A stretch of DNA of 64,000 bases, taken from the NCBI GenBank assembly GCA_900473175.1, contig UCKM01000019.1:140583-204582 (forward strand). Direction: 5' to 3'. Below the pieces are notes generated by a model, which saw only the letters and a list, made by a program, of their open reading frames with translations, had not been told where the DNA came from and made no database searches. Position 1 is the first letter of the stretch, and every line of letters begins with the position of its first letter. Shown piece after piece: positions 47,270-56,801 of this stretch. The stretch is from Hyphomicrobiales bacterium. GTDB lineage: Bacteria > Pseudomonadota > Alphaproteobacteria > Rhizobiales > Rhizobiaceae. The position numbers and the translations under genes are program-made.

Positions 47270-48475
47270 CTATTGATTGCCGCTATCCGCGTCCGGTGAG
47301 GCGTTCTTGTCCCCTGTAGCGGCCTTCGCGGCCTCATCCAGACGATTCTTCTCCACCTCGCGCCAGCGCTTCACATTATCATTGTGTTCTTCAAGCGTCT
47401 CGGCAAACACGTGCCCGCCAGTGCCATCGGCAACGAAGTAGAGGTCCTTGGTCTGCGACGGGTGCGCAACCGCTTCCAATGCATCGCGGCCGGGATTGGC
47501 GATGGGACCGGGCGGCAGGCCATTCATCGTATAGGTGTTGTAGGGGGTTGGCGTCTCGAGGTCGGACTTGAGGATAGGGCGATCGGACGGTTTCCCTTTG
47601 CCGCCAAAGAGGCCGTATATGATCGTCGGATCTGACTGGAGCCGCATCTTCTTGTTGAGCCGGTTGATGAAGACGGCAGCAACACGCGGGCGTTCATCTG
47701 CCTTGCCAGTCTCCTTCTCGACGATGGACGCAAGGGTCACGAACTCGTCGATGGTTTTCACGGGGATGCTTGGATCACGCCGCTCCCAAATGTCCTCGAC
47801 CAGCTTCTTCTGATCCGCCTGCATCTTCTTGACAATTTCCTCGCGCGTCGTGCCGCGCGAGAAGCGCAAAGTATTGGCGAAGAGCGAGCCTTCTTCCGGC
47901 ATCATCGAGGGAAGCTCGCCTGTGAGAACCTCGTCCTCACGGATGCGCTCGAAGATTTGGTCGACCGTCAATCCTTCAGGGATCGTCAGCGAGTGAAGGA
48001 CAGATTTACCGCTGCGCAATAGATCCATGATCTCGTGCATGGAAGCGCGCGCCTTGATCTCATATTCGCCGGCTTTCATATCGTTCTGAAAGCCATAGGC
48101 ACGCACGGCATATTTGAACACGCGCGCGTCCGAAATGATCCCGCGCCGTTCAAGTCCGTCAGCGATCTCGGCAAAGCCGGTACCGCTCTTGACGACGTAG
48201 TTGGTTGTGACTTCGGTAGGTCCGGGCTGGTTGAACGTGATCTTGCCAAGATAGACGGCCGCTGCGGCCGCGAGAACCACGAGAACAACAAGTGAAAAAA
48301 GGAAATTGGCGAACACCACGATCTGGCTGCGCGCGCGCCGCGACCGCTTCTTGGGTGCAGGTGGCGGCGTGCCGGGCTCGGGACGCAAAGCTTCCGAAGC
48401 CGATTGCGGAACAATCGGCTTACGCTCCGGCCCGTTGCCGGCGTTTGCCTCTCCAGATTGCTGATCTGAGCTCAC
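47270..48475 (-). CDS. mltG: Endolytic murein transglycosylase
   Basis: A 401-residue MltG (YceG). An N-terminal cytoplasmic tail of about 45 residues precedes a single transmembrane helix (about 50-74: IVVFANFLFSLVVLVVL). The periplasmic part has a LysM-like region and the YceG catalytic domain with the Glu in SIVEKETG and the motif LQSDPTIIYG. It cleaves glycan strands within nascent peptidoglycan and may set strand length. It follows fabF on the same strand after 90 bases, a common Rhizobiales order. Confidence 0.94.
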   Translation of the reverse strand: MSSDQQSGEANAGNGPERKPIVPQSASEALRPEPGTPPPAPKKRSRRARSQIVVFANFLFSLVVLVVLAAAAAVYLGKITFNQPGPTEVTTNYVVKSGTGFAEIADGLERRGIISDARVFKYAVRAYGFQNDMKAGEYEIKARASMHEIMDLLRSGKSVLHSLTIPEGLTVDQIFERIREDEVLTGELPSMMPEEGSLFANTLRFSRGTTREEIVKKMQADQKKLVEDIWERRDPSIPVKTIDEFVTLASIVEKETGKADERPRVAAVFINRLNKKMRLQSDPTIIYGLFGGKGKPSDRPILKSDLETPTPYNTYTMNGLPPGPIANPGRDALEAVAHPSQTKDLYFVADGTGGHVFAETLEEHNDNVKRWREVEKNRLDEAAKAATGDKNASPDADSGNQ

Positions 48476-48565
48476 TCAAGCACCTCGGACATCCTTTGCT
48501 CTCGAGCTTGTAGAATCGATTGCGAATATGGCGAAAGCGCGAATAGCGCCCTCGCCGCAACTCAA

Positions 48566-49828
48566 TCACTGTTGAAAACGCCGCAAAACCAGCGAGGCGT
48601 TGGTGCCGCCAAAGCCGAAGGAATTGGACAGCGCGATGTCGATCCTGCGCTCGCGCGGCTTGTGTGGAACGAGATCGATCTTGGTCTCCCTGGACGGCTT
48701 GTCCAGATTGAGCGTTGCCGGAGCAATATTGTCACGGATCGCAAGGACGCAGAACACCGCCTCGGTGGAGCCTGCTGCACCAAGCAGATGGCCGATCGAG
48801 GATTTGGTGGACGACATCGAAATCTTCGAAGCGGCATCGCCAACGACGCGCTCGACCGCACCGAGTTCGATGGTGTCGGCCATGGTCGAGGTACCATGCG
48901 AGTTGATGTAATCAATATCATTGGGCGTTATGCCGGCTCGCTTCAAAGCCATTTCCATGCAGCGCTGCGCGCCTTCGCCATTCTCCGAAGGTGCGGTGAT
49001 ATGGTACGCGTCGCCGGAAAGGCCGTAACCGATGACCTCGGCATAGATCTTCGCACCACGCGCCAAAGCGTGTTCCAGCTCTTCGAGCACGACAACGCCA
49101 GCACCCTCGCCCATGACGAAACCATCACGGTCCTCGTCATATGGCCGTGATGCTGTTGTTGGGTCGTCGTTGCGCGCAGTGGACAATGCCTTGCAGGCGG
49201 CAAAACCGGCCAGCGAAATGCGGCTCACCGGGGATTCGGTCCCGCCCGCAACCATAACATCAGCATCGTCATATGCGATCAGACGGGCCGCGTCGCCGAT
49301 GGCGTGCGCACCGGTGGAGCAAGCGGTAACAACTGCGTGGTTCGGGCCGCGAAGCTTGTGTTTGATCGAAACATGACCTGAAGCAAGGTTGATCAGGCGG
49401 CCCGGAATGAAGAAAGGCGAGATGCGCCGCGGGCCTTTGTCACGCAGCGTATAGCCCGCTTCAACAATGCCCTCGAGTCCGCCAATGCCCGATCCGATCA
49501 AAACACCGGTACGGACCTGGTCTTCATCGCTCTCCGGCGCCCATTTGGCATCGGCAAGCGCCTGATCGGCGGCTGCAACCGCATAGATGATGAACGGATC
49601 GACCTTGCGCTGCTCCTTCGGTTCCATCCAGTCGTCGGGATTGAACGTACCGTCGGTGCCATCGCCGACCGGAATCCGGCAAGCGATCTTGCAAGGCAGA
49701 TCATCAACTTCGAATTCCGTTACACGCCGGGCTCCGCTCTGGCCAGCAAGAAGCCGAGACCAGGTGGCTTCGACACCGGATGCAAGAGGAGACACCAGCC
49801 CAAGGCCGGTTATGACAACGCGCCTCAT
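48566..49828 (-). CDS. fabF: 3-oxoacyl-[acyl-carrier-protein] synthase II
   Basis: A 420-residue condensing enzyme that elongates acyl-ACP with malonyl-ACP. The nucleophile Cys170 is in TACSTGAHAIG. The two His are in NSHGTSTMADTIE and KSSIGHLLGAAG. The start at 49828 (MRRVVITGLG) has AAGGAT upstream; the frame is open for another 22 codons but that part is non-homologous. It follows acpP after 110 bases, as in many proteobacteria. Confidence 0.97.
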   Translation of the reverse strand: MRRVVITGLGLVSPLASGVEATWSRLLAGQSGARRVTEFEVDDLPCKIACRIPVGDGTDGTFNPDDWMEPKEQRKVDPFIIYAVAAADQALADAKWAPESDEDQVRTGVLIGSGIGGLEGIVEAGYTLRDKGPRRISPFFIPGRLINLASGHVSIKHKLRGPNHAVVTACSTGAHAIGDAARLIAYDDADVMVAGGTESPVSRISLAGFAACKALSTARNDDPTTASRPYDEDRDGFVMGEGAGVVVLEELEHALARGAKIYAEVIGYGLSGDAYHITAPSENGEGAQRCMEMALKRAGITPNDIDYINSHGTSTMADTIELGAVERVVGDAASKISMSSTKSSIGHLLGAAGSTEAVFCVLAIRDNIAPATLNLDKPSRETKIDLVPHKPRERRIDIALSNSFGFGGTNASLVLRRFQQ

Positions 49829-49938
49829 GGCCGATCCTTCAATGTCATATGCAACATGATTGTTTCCGGCCCCACGCATGAACGAGCAAGGCATTACACC
49901 TTATAGCACGATACATGCGCTGACGAGCCGAACGAAAA

Positions 49939-50175
49939 TCAGGCAGATGCTTTGTCGATGAACTTGACGGCATCGCCGACTGTCAGAATCGTCTCAGCAG
50001 CATCGTCGGGGATTTCGACACCGAATTCTTCTTCAAAAGCCATCACGAGCTCGACAGTATCAAGGCTGTCGGCGCCCAGATCGTCGATGAAGCTGGCACC
50101 ATCGGTGACTTTCTCGGCATCAACGCCCAGATGCTCAATGACGATTTTCTTGACGCGTTCTGCAGTATCACTCAT
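49939..50175 (-). CDS. acpP: Acyl carrier protein
   Basis: A 78-residue acidic four-helix protein that carries acyl chains on a 4'-phosphopantetheine attached to Ser37 in GADSLDT. The sequence [23 protein letters not shown] and the tail [12 protein letters not shown] are typical of alphaproteobacterial AcpP. It lies between fabG and fabF. A palindrome about 145 bases upstream may control its expression. Confidence 0.98.
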   Translation of the reverse strand: MSDTAERVKKIVIEHLGVDAEKVTDGASFIDDLGADSLDTVELVMAFEEEFGVEIPDDAAETILTVGDAVKFIDKASA

Positions 50176-50317
50176 GTGGAAACCTCAACCTGTTTGTTTT
50201 TCCCTGCCTTGGTTAGCGGCACGGATGACTCTAATCAAGCAATAAGATGGTTGTTTCACCCTGTTAGGCAGCTAAAACATCCATCCTTGCCGCTCTTTCC
50301 TTGCGGAATTGAACGGG

Positions 50318-50335
50318 GATCAAATCGGTTTGATC
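50318..50335. promoter_or_regulatory. Palindromic operator candidate upstream of acpP
   Basis: GATCAAA-TCGG-TTTGATC is a perfect 7-base inverted repeat with a 4-base spacer, flanked by GGG and CCC. It sits in the 256-base gap between fabG and acpP, about 145 bases before the acpP start. No matching consensus is known to me; a fatty-acid regulator is a guess from context. Confidence 0.45.
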
Positions 50336-50431
50336 ACCCAAACTTGTGCGCGACTTATCACGCTTTATTCGCGGCCTCAATCGCATAAATGTGATTGGGA
50401 CCGATACCCACCGATACGACCGCCGACAGGC

Positions 50432-51169
50432 TCAGATCATCGCCATGCCGCCGTTAACATGAATGGTCTGGCCGGTGACGTAGGCCGCTTCACTGCTGGC
50501 GAGGTAAGCAACCGAAGATGCGACCTCTGCACCCGTGCCCATGCGGCGCATCGGAATGGCCGCCATGATCGATTCTTTCTGCTTGTCGTTGAGCTTGTCG
50601 GTCATCGCCGATTCGATGAAGCCGGGCGCGACGCAATTGACTGTGACGTTGCGGCTGGCAATTTCCTGCGCGAGCGATTTGGAAAAGCCGATCAGGCCCG
50701 CCTTCGAGGCGACATAGTTCGTCTGGCCAGGATTGCCAGTCACACCCACGACCGATGTAATATTGATGATGCGACCATAGCGGCGGCGCATCATCGGATG
50801 CGTCAGTTCGCGGGTCAGCCGGAAAACAGCGGTGAGATTGACCTCCAGCACGTTGTCCCAGTCGGCATCGCTCATGCGCACGAATAGACCATCCTTGGTG
50901 ATCCCGGCATTGTTGACGAGAATGTCGACGCCCTCGAGATCCGCCTCGGCTTTCTCGCCGAGTGCCTTGACCTCATCCCTGTCAGAGAGGTTGGCGGGGA
51001 AAATCTTGACCCGGTCGCTGAACTCATTTGCCAGGGCTTCGAGTTTTTCAACCCGGGTCCCGTGCAGGCCCACGATAGCGCCCTGGGCGTGCAAAGCGCG
51101 GGCGATTGCCTCGCCAATACCACCTGTCGCACCGGTGACAAGGGCCTTGCGGCCGGTAAGGTCAAACAT
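50432..51169 (-). CDS. fabG: 3-oxoacyl-[acyl-carrier-protein] reductase
   Basis: A 245-residue SDR that reduces 3-oxoacyl-ACP with NADPH. Cofactor motif TGATGGIGEA, NNAGIT, and the catalytic Ser-Tyr-Lys (NITSVVGVTG and NYVASKAGLIG) are all present, with the FabG-type C-terminus SSEAAYVTGQTIHVNGGMAMI. It lies 18 bases after fabD and 256 bases before acpP. Confidence 0.97.
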   Translation of the reverse strand: MFDLTGRKALVTGATGGIGEAIARALHAQGAIVGLHGTRVEKLEALANEFSDRVKIFPANLSDRDEVKALGEKAEADLEGVDILVNNAGITKDGLFVRMSDADWDNVLEVNLTAVFRLTRELTHPMMRRRYGRIINITSVVGVTGNPGQTNYVASKAGLIGFSKSLAQEIASRNVTVNCVAPGFIESAMTDKLNDKQKESIMAAIPMRRMGTGAEVASSVAYLASSEAAYVTGQTIHVNGGMAMI

Positions 51170-51187
51170 TGTTCGGTCCCCTTGTTT

Positions 51188-52132
51188 TCAAGCATTCAGC
51201 GCGGCGACGGCCGCGTCTATATCCTCTGGCGTGCCTATAGCCACACCGGCAATGTCTTTATTGATACGGCGCGCAAGTCCTGTCAGCACCTTGCCTGCAC
51301 CGATCTCGTAGAGCGTGGTCACACCATTGTCGCCGAACCATTGCACGGTCTCGCGCCAGCGTACCTGGCCGGTCACCTGCTCGACCAGCAACGCGGCGAT
51401 CTCGTCCGCGGATTTCACCGGAGCAGCACGCACATTGGCGATGAGCGGGACAACCGGATCATTCTTGGAGACATTTGCGAGCGCCGCACGCATCGCTTCA
51501 GCCGCCGGCTCCATCAATGCAGAATGGAAGGGTGCCGAGACGGGCAACATGATGGCGCGTTTGGCTCCCTTGGCCGATGCGAGTGCGGCAGCAGCCTCGA
51601 CAGGCCCCTTTGCGCCGGAAATGACCAGCTGTCCGCCGCCATTGTCATTGGCAATCTGGACCGGACCCTGCCTGGAAGCTTCGGCGCAGATCGCCTCGAC
51701 GTCCTCATGTTCAAGCCCGATGATGGCTGCCATTGCGCCCTCACCCGCCGGTACCGCCTTCTGCATGGCGTTGCCGCGAATTCTCAGGAGCCGTGCCGTG
51801 TCCGACAACGAAAATGTGCCGGCTGCGCACAAGGCCGAATATTCGCCGAGCGAGTGGCCGGCAACGAAGGAAACCCTATCCTTCAATGATACGCCCTTGG
51901 ACTCCAGCACCCGCAACACGGCCATTGATACAGCCATCAAGGCGGGCTGGGCATTGGCGGTGAGGGTCAATGTTTCCTCAGGCCCTTCCCAGATGATTGA
52001 AGACAACTTTTCGCCGAGCGCCTCGTCCACTTCATCGAAGACGGCGCGCGCCTCGGCAAAATTCTCCGCCAGCGCTTTTCCCATGCCGACGGCCTGGCTT
52101 CCCTGACCGGGGAAGGTGAATGCAATGGACAT
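51188..52132 (-). CDS. fabD: Malonyl-CoA:ACP S-malonyltransferase
   Basis: A 314-residue enzyme that loads malonate from CoA onto ACP to supply FabF. The nucleophile Ser94 lies in GHSLGEYSA, and FPGQGSQ begins the protein. A His in the later PFHSALM is the catalytic partner. GGAGG eight bases before the ATG is a strong ribosome site. First gene of the fabD-fabG-acpP-fabF run, divergent from rpsF. Confidence 0.97.
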   Translation of the reverse strand: MSIAFTFPGQGSQAVGMGKALAENFAEARAVFDEVDEALGEKLSSIIWEGPEETLTLTANAQPALMAVSMAVLRVLESKGVSLKDRVSFVAGHSLGEYSALCAAGTFSLSDTARLLRIRGNAMQKAVPAGEGAMAAIIGLEHEDVEAICAEASRQGPVQIANDNGGGQLVISGAKGPVEAAAALASAKGAKRAIMLPVSAPFHSALMEPAAEAMRAALANVSKNDPVVPLIANVRAAPVKSADEIAALLVEQVTGQVRWRETVQWFGDNGVTTLYEIGAGKVLTGLARRINKDIAGVAIGTPEDIDAAVAALNA

Positions 52133-52271
52133 GGGAGACGCCTCCAGTAAATTAGCCGATACTTGTCAATCTGACGCGCGATGTGCCTATCAGCAAGCGC
52201 GAAGTCAAGCTTTGATGCAAGCGTGACGCGCGTGCGGTTGGGTGTTCACACAGTAAAATCGCACGGCCGGG

Positions 52272-52300
52272 TTGCTTCTTGGAACATTTGCCCGTATAAG
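52272..52300 (+). promoter_or_regulatory. Sigma-70-type promoter of the rpsF operon
   Basis: TTGCTT and TATAAG are separated by 17 bases. The 370-base gap 52133-52502 holds no other gene. The implied leader of about 195 bases is long; near its end TTACCGTTGATACCGGGCAA could belong to the CCG-type S6:S18 autoregulatory element known upstream of rpsF in many bacteria, an identification made from memory. Confidence 0.5.
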
Positions 52301-52502
52301 CCGCCCGTTCATTGCTCGGCGTCAGCTGGGGGCTGAACGGAGGGCCGGATCGATGATCCGTCGAAGCGTAAAGCTTCAGCCTCCCGTGTCTCCGCTCTCG
52401 ATCGTCTCCATCAGCGTCCTTTCTTCCCCGGTCTTCCGGCAGAGAGATTCGCAGAGGTTTACCGTTGATACCGGGCAATATTAACGAAGAAAGGCAAAGA
52501 CA

Positions 52503-52931
52503 ATGGCTCTTTACGAACATGTGTTCCTTGCCCGACAGGACATTTCGCAGCAGCAGGTCGATGCGCTTGTAGAACAGTACAAGGGTATCATCGAGACCAA
52601 TGGCGGCACAGTCGGGCGTATTGAAAGCTGGGGACTTCGTGCCCTCACCTATCGTATCAACAAGAACCGCAAGGCGTATTACTCGCTGCTCAACATCACT
52701 GCTCCGGCAGCGGCTGTTGCCGAGCTCGAGCGCCAGCAGCGCATCAATGAAGACGTCCTGCGTTTCATGACGATCCGCGTTGACGAACACGAGGAAGGCC
52801 AGTCGGCCATGCTCGCACGTCGTGACGACCGCCGTGACCGCGACGACAACAAGTTCGGTGGCCGCGATGACGATCGTCCGCGCCGTCCGCGCCGCCCGCG
52901 TGACAATGAAGCCGGTGAAGGAGCAGAATAA
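52503..52931 (+). CDS. rpsF: 30S ribosomal protein S6
   Basis: A 142-residue S6. N-terminal [19 protein letters not shown] and [25 protein letters not shown] are the conserved core that pairs with S18 on the small-subunit platform. The C-terminal 40 residues form a charged Arg/Asp-rich tail ([10 protein letters not shown]), longer than in E. coli but usual in Rhizobiales. Its stop overlaps the rpsR start by one base. Confidence 0.98.
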   Translation: MALYEHVFLARQDISQQQVDALVEQYKGIIETNGGTVGRIESWGLRALTYRINKNRKAYYSLLNITAPAAAVAELERQQRINEDVLRFMTIRVDEHEEGQSAMLARRDDRRDRDDNKFGGRDDDRPRRPRRPRDNEAGEGAE

Positions 52932-53179
52932 TGGTTGATATCAATCAGATCCCGACCCGCCGTCCGTTCCATCGCCGCCGCAAGACCTGCCCGTTCTCGG
53001 GGGCCAATGCGCCGAAGATCGACTACAAGGACATCAAGCTCCTGTCGCGTTACATTTCCGAGCGTGGCAAGATCGTTCCTTCCCGTATCACGGCCGTCAG
53101 CCAGAAGAAGCAGCGCGAACTCGCTCAGGCGATCAAGCGTGCACGTTTCCTTGGCCTGCTGCCTTACGTTGTGAAGTAA
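52931..53179 (+). CDS. rpsR: 30S ribosomal protein S18
   Basis: An 82-residue basic protein with the S18 core [31 protein letters not shown] and the C-terminal [11 protein letters not shown]. It binds S6 and 16S rRNA. A short GC stem, AGGCGGC with GCCGCCT at 53191-53217, lies just after the stop without a T run, so readthrough to the downstream DUF2232 and rplI genes is possible. Confidence 0.98.
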   Translation: MVDINQIPTRRPFHRRRKTCPFSGANAPKIDYKDIKLLSRYISERGKIVPSRITAVSQKKQRELAQAIKRARFLGLLPYVVK

Positions 53180-53327
53180 GACAAGATCGGAGGCGGCTGG
53201 GCACTGCTCGGCCGCCTTCATTCTCCATCCGCGATGGGCGCGGGGCTGGTGAATTTTAAAAACCCAAGTTGAGGCACTGGTTCAAGAACCGCCTCTAACT
53301 GCTTCGGCAAGCAGGACAGCGAGTGAC

Positions 53328-54296
53328 ATGAATTTAACTGCAAAAGATATTGGCGTTGGAGTGTTGGCGGGCCTTGCGGCCGCGCTGCTCTCGGTTGGCG
53401 TCATCACGCAGTCCACACTCGCCATGGCCCTGCTTTTGTTTTCGCCGCTGCCAATATTCGTGGCAGCGCTTGGCTGGGGTACTGCCGCAGGCTTCATCGC
53501 GGCTCTATCCATGGCTGCTGCCGTTTCGGTCCTGGCTGCGCCGACCGCCGCCCTCATCGTCGTACTGATTACCGCCCTTCCCGCAGCCGCAGCCGCCTAC
53601 TTCACTGGCCTGGCGCGCCCCGCGGAGGAAATTGGCGGCCCTAAAGACGTCTACGTCTGGTACCCGCTCGCCGATACGCTGCTGCGCCTTGCCCTGATTG
53701 TCGGCATTAGTTTTATCGCCATCGGAATCATGATCGGCTTCGGTGATGATCTCGCGGGCGAGCTCGCCAAATCACTCGGTCAGCAACTCGCCGCCAGCAA
53801 TCCCGAACTCGCGGCCAATGCGGACGTTGCTCAGAACATGGCCTTGTTCGTGGTGAAGGTCCTACCGGCGCTGCAGCCCGCGGTTTGGGTAATGGTGATC
53901 GTCGCCAATCTTTATCTGGCGCTTCGCCTGACTGCTGCCTCCGGCAAGCTACGCCGGCCAAAGGACGACTGGCCGCGGGCACTGCGCATGCCACGCCCGG
54001 CCCTTGTCGTTTTCGCCATCGCTTGCGCCGGCTGCTTTCTGCCTGGCGGTTCGGGCTATGCCGCCACCGCGATTGCAGGGGCGCTCGGCGCCGGTTTCAT
54101 CATGGCCGGTTTCGCCATGATGCACGCGCGCACGCGTGGTGCGCCCTGGCGGCCGATCGCATTATGGTTCGCATATCTTGCGGTCCTGATTTTTGCCTTC
54201 GTGCTCTTTCTCTTCCTTCTCGCCGGTCTGTTCGACACGTCGCGCAACGCACCGGTCTCGAAGGCTGCGAATACAACACCCAACAACGACAATTGA
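53328..54296 (+). CDS. DUF2232-family polytopic membrane protein
   Basis: A 322-residue integral membrane protein with about eight hydrophobic segments. It matches DUF2232 (YybS-like) proteins, which occur between rpsR and rplI in many alphaproteobacteria. Function is unknown; the family has distant ECF-transporter S-component-like character. An N-terminal charged start ([16 protein letters not shown]) leads directly into the first helix. It lies 148 bases after rpsR and 19 bases before rplI, so expression with ribosomal proteins is likely. Confidence 0.85.
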   Translation: MNLTAKDIGVGVLAGLAAALLSVGVITQSTLAMALLLFSPLPIFVAALGWGTAAGFIAALSMAAAVSVLAAPTAALIVVLITALPAAAAAYFTGLARPAEEIGGPKDVYVWYPLADTLLRLALIVGISFIAIGIMIGFGDDLAGELAKSLGQQLAASNPELAANADVAQNMALFVVKVLPALQPAVWVMVIVANLYLALRLTAASGKLRRPKDDWPRALRMPRPALVVFAIACAGCFLPGGSGYAATAIAGALGAGFIMAGFAMMHARTRGAPWRPIALWFAYLAVLIFAFVLFLFLLAGLFDTSRNAPVSKAANTTPNNDN

Positions 54297-54315
54297 ACTT
54301 GAAAGGAAAACTCAC

Positions 54316-54885
54316 ATGGAAGTCATTCTACTCGAACGTATCAGCCGTCTCGGCCAGATGGGCGAAACAGTCAAGGTAAAGGACGGCTTTGCCCGTAACT
54401 TCCTTCTGCCACAGGGCAAGGCTCTTCGTGCCAACGAAGCCAACAAGAAGAAGTTCGAAGGCCAGCGCGCCCAGCTCGAAGCCCGCAACCTCGAGCGCAA
54501 GACCGAAGCTCAGGGCGTTGCCGAGAAGCTCGACGGCAAGTCCTTCATCGCCATCCGCTCCGCAGGCGAAACCGGCCAGCTCTATGGTTCAGTAACGACG
54601 CGCGATATTGCCGACCTGATCACGACGGAAGGTTTCTCGATCAACCGCAACCAGGTCGAACTCAACACGCCAATCAAGACGATCGGCCTGCACAGCATCG
54701 TTCTGGCGCTGCATCCGGAAGTCGAAGCAACGGTCACGATCAACATTGCTCGTACGACCGATGAAGCCGAACGCCAGGTCAAGGGCGAAGACCTTACCTC
54801 CGCCGAGGCGATCTACGGCATTGAAGAAACTCCGCTTTCGGACGAATTCTTTGACGAAGCCGAAGAAGGTGAAGAAAACGCCTGA
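54316..54885 (+). CDS. rplI: 50S ribosomal protein L9
   Basis: A 189-residue L9 with the two-domain plan joined by a long helix. N-terminal [36 protein letters not shown] is the RNA-binding domain, and the second domain has [12 protein letters not shown]. The acidic C-terminal extension ([14 protein letters not shown]) is longer than in E. coli. AAAGGA upstream of the ATG at 54316 fixes the start; the frame is open to 54193. Confidence 0.97.
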   Translation: MEVILLERISRLGQMGETVKVKDGFARNFLLPQGKALRANEANKKKFEGQRAQLEARNLERKTEAQGVAEKLDGKSFIAIRSAGETGQLYGSVTTRDIADLITTEGFSINRNQVELNTPIKTIGLHSIVLALHPEVEATVTINIARTTDEAERQVKGEDLTSAEAIYGIEETPLSDEFFDEAEEGEENA

Positions 54886-54932
54886 TCTTACTTCGGAAAC
54901 CAACTGAAAATTTGGTCTCCTAGAGTTATGCG

Positions 54933-54970
54933 AAACACCCGGCAGCGATGCCGGGTGTTTTTTTGCTTTT
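54933..54970 (+). terminator. Rho-independent terminator after rplI
   Basis: AAACACCCGGCA and its complement form a 12-base stem around GCGA, followed by TTTTGCTTTT. It closes the rpsF-rpsR-DUF2232-rplI unit. Confidence 0.92.
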
Positions 54971-55037
54971 CAGATTGAAAAAATTGAGTAGATTTACTTG
55001 TCCTACCCACGCCCGACCTAGACTCCAAGGTGAGTCT

Positions 55038-55115
55038 TCTAGAGCAAAGGATATCCAAATGGCACCATTCTGCCGGAGGGAATTCGGGATACGGTCAAGG
55101 GGGTTTGGCAAGGCC
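55038..55115. repeat. Dispersed intergenic repeat, copy 1
   Basis: A stretch of about 78 bases beginning TCTAGAGC and containing TTCTGCCGGAGGGAATT (55068-55084) and AAGGGGGTTTGGCAAGGCC. It aligns with a second copy at 63924-64000 at roughly 75% identity. Similarity probably continues beyond 55115 (GATGCGTTTTCATCGG, a small hairpin), but the second copy is cut by the window end. It lies between rplI and the cyclopropane synthase gene and encodes no recognisable protein. Confidence 0.75.
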
Positions 55116-55260
55116 GATGCGTTTTCATCGGATCGAGTCAAGTCCTGGAGAAGTTTTTCCGAATGCATCCGGCACTTTGGGTTTCCAACTGAGAACTGTT
55201 ACCGTTTGGACATCCTTTGCTCTGATGGCCGAGCTCTATCGTCAATGATGGAGATTGTTC

Positions 55261-56541
55261 ATGAATGCCATTCTAAAGGCTGCACTTTCGCGCCTCATTA
55301 ACACAGGTACGCTGATCATCACCGATGCTTCCGGCAAGACCCAGACCTTCGGTGACGGGACCGGCGAGCCGATAAATTTCCGCATCAACAGTGCCGCTGC
55401 TGAACGCAAGATTGCCTTCGACCCCTCCCTGCACTTCGCCGAAGCCTATATGAACGGTGAAATCGATGTGCTCGACGGCAATATTTATGACGTCCTGAAG
55501 ATCATTTTCGAGAACACCGGCGCCACTGTCGCGCGGGAGCCTTGGATGCTGGCGATAGAAGGCATTCGCCGCGCCACCCGCCGCCTCCACCAGATGAATA
55601 CGCTAACGCGCGCCTCGAACAACGTTCAAAGGCACTACGACCTGTCTGGAGATCTCTATCGTCTGTTCCTCGATACGGACATGCAATATTCCTGCGCCTA
55701 TTTCGAGCGGCCCGACGCGACGCTTGAAGAAGCACAATTGGCAAAGAAGCGCCACATCGCGGCCAAGCTATTGGTCGGGAGGGGCCAAAAGATCCTCGAC
55801 ATCGGCTGCGGCTGGGGTGGCCTCGGGCTTTACCTCGCCAAATTTCTCGAAGCGGACGTCACCGGCGTGACGCTGTCGCAGGAACAGCACGATGTCGCCA
55901 ACAGGCGTGCTTTCGATGAAGGCATGGCGGCAAGAGCTCGCTTCGACCTGCGGGACTACCGTACGCTCGAAGATGGCTTTGATCGCATCGTGTCGGTCGG
56001 CATGTTCGAACATGTCGGGGTCGGACATTTCGCCGAGTATTTCCAGCATACGGCGCGGCTGCTCAAGAAGGATGGGGTATTCCTTCTGCACACGATTGGT
56101 CGCTCCGACGGTCCGTCATACACCAACGCCTTCATCCAGAAATACATCTTCCCGGGCGGCTATATTCCGGCATTGTCGGAAGTTATCCCGTATATCGAGA
56201 AGGCCGGCCTCGTCATTACGGATATCGAGATCCTGCGCCTGCACTATGCCGAGACATTGCGCATCTGGCGGGAGCGGTTCATGGCCAACCGCGATGAGGC
56301 CAAGGCAATTTATGACGAACGTTTCTGCCGGATGTGGGAGTTCTATCTTGCAGCCTCGGAGGCGGCCTTCCGCTGGCAGAATCTGATCGTTTTCCAGATT
56401 CAGCTGGCGCACCAGCAGGAGGCCGTGCCGCTGACACGTGACTACATTGGCGCGGCGGAAAAGCGGCTGAAGCGGCTCGAATGCGAACGCAGCTCCGCCA
56501 ACAGCCAGGTGGACACGAAGGAATCGGTCGCGGGACGGTAA
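55261..56541 (+). CDS. cfa: Cyclopropane-fatty-acyl-phospholipid synthase family methyltransferase
   Basis: A 426-residue enzyme that adds a methylene from SAM to unsaturated acyl chains of membrane lipids. The SAM site DIGCGWGG (180-187), the YSCAYF motif (143-148) and MFEHVGVGHF match the family. An N-terminal domain of about 120 residues, beginning MNAILKAALSRLINTGTL, is typical of Rhizobiales Cfa. GGAG seven bases before the ATG sets the start. A hairpin follows. Confidence 0.93.
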   Translation: MNAILKAALSRLINTGTLIITDASGKTQTFGDGTGEPINFRINSAAAERKIAFDPSLHFAEAYMNGEIDVLDGNIYDVLKIIFENTGATVAREPWMLAIEGIRRATRRLHQMNTLTRASNNVQRHYDLSGDLYRLFLDTDMQYSCAYFERPDATLEEAQLAKKRHIAAKLLVGRGQKILDIGCGWGGLGLYLAKFLEADVTGVTLSQEQHDVANRRAFDEGMAARARFDLRDYRTLEDGFDRIVSVGMFEHVGVGHFAEYFQHTARLLKKDGVFLLHTIGRSDGPSYTNAFIQKYIFPGGYIPALSEVIPYIEKAGLVITDIEILRLHYAETLRIWRERFMANRDEAKAIYDERFCRMWEFYLAASEAAFRWQNLIVFQIQLAHQQEAVPLTRDYIGAAEKRLKRLECERSSANSQVDTKESVAGR

Positions 56542-56561
56542 CGCATCTATCCCCAAGTACT

Positions 56562-56587
56562 TCCATCCGCGCTCGCACGCGGATGGA
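56562..56587 (+). terminator. Likely terminator after cfa
   Basis: TCCATCCGCG and CGCGGATGGA form a 10-base stem with a 6-base loop just after the cfa stop, followed by only TTTC. The stem is strong but the T run is weak. Confidence 0.55.
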
Positions 56588-56801
56588 TTTCATGTGCATT
56601 CAGACATTACGCAAACTGTGACATTTGCTGGCCCCGGTGTAGACTCCCGAGAACGAATCGCGCGCCGAATCGGCGGTTCGGAGTCAAGCCATAAACACTC
56701 GAGTTCGTACTTCTTGCTGTGGATTAGAATGTATGTTTTGCCGCTGGATTGCGCCCGCAAAAACACGGTGGCCATAGTGGAGGAGAACAGGAAAATACGA
56801 A

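Noticed and set aside
54970..55037. Possible small gene between the rplI terminator and the dispersed repeat
   Set aside because: No start with a ribosome site and no homology; treated as intergenic.
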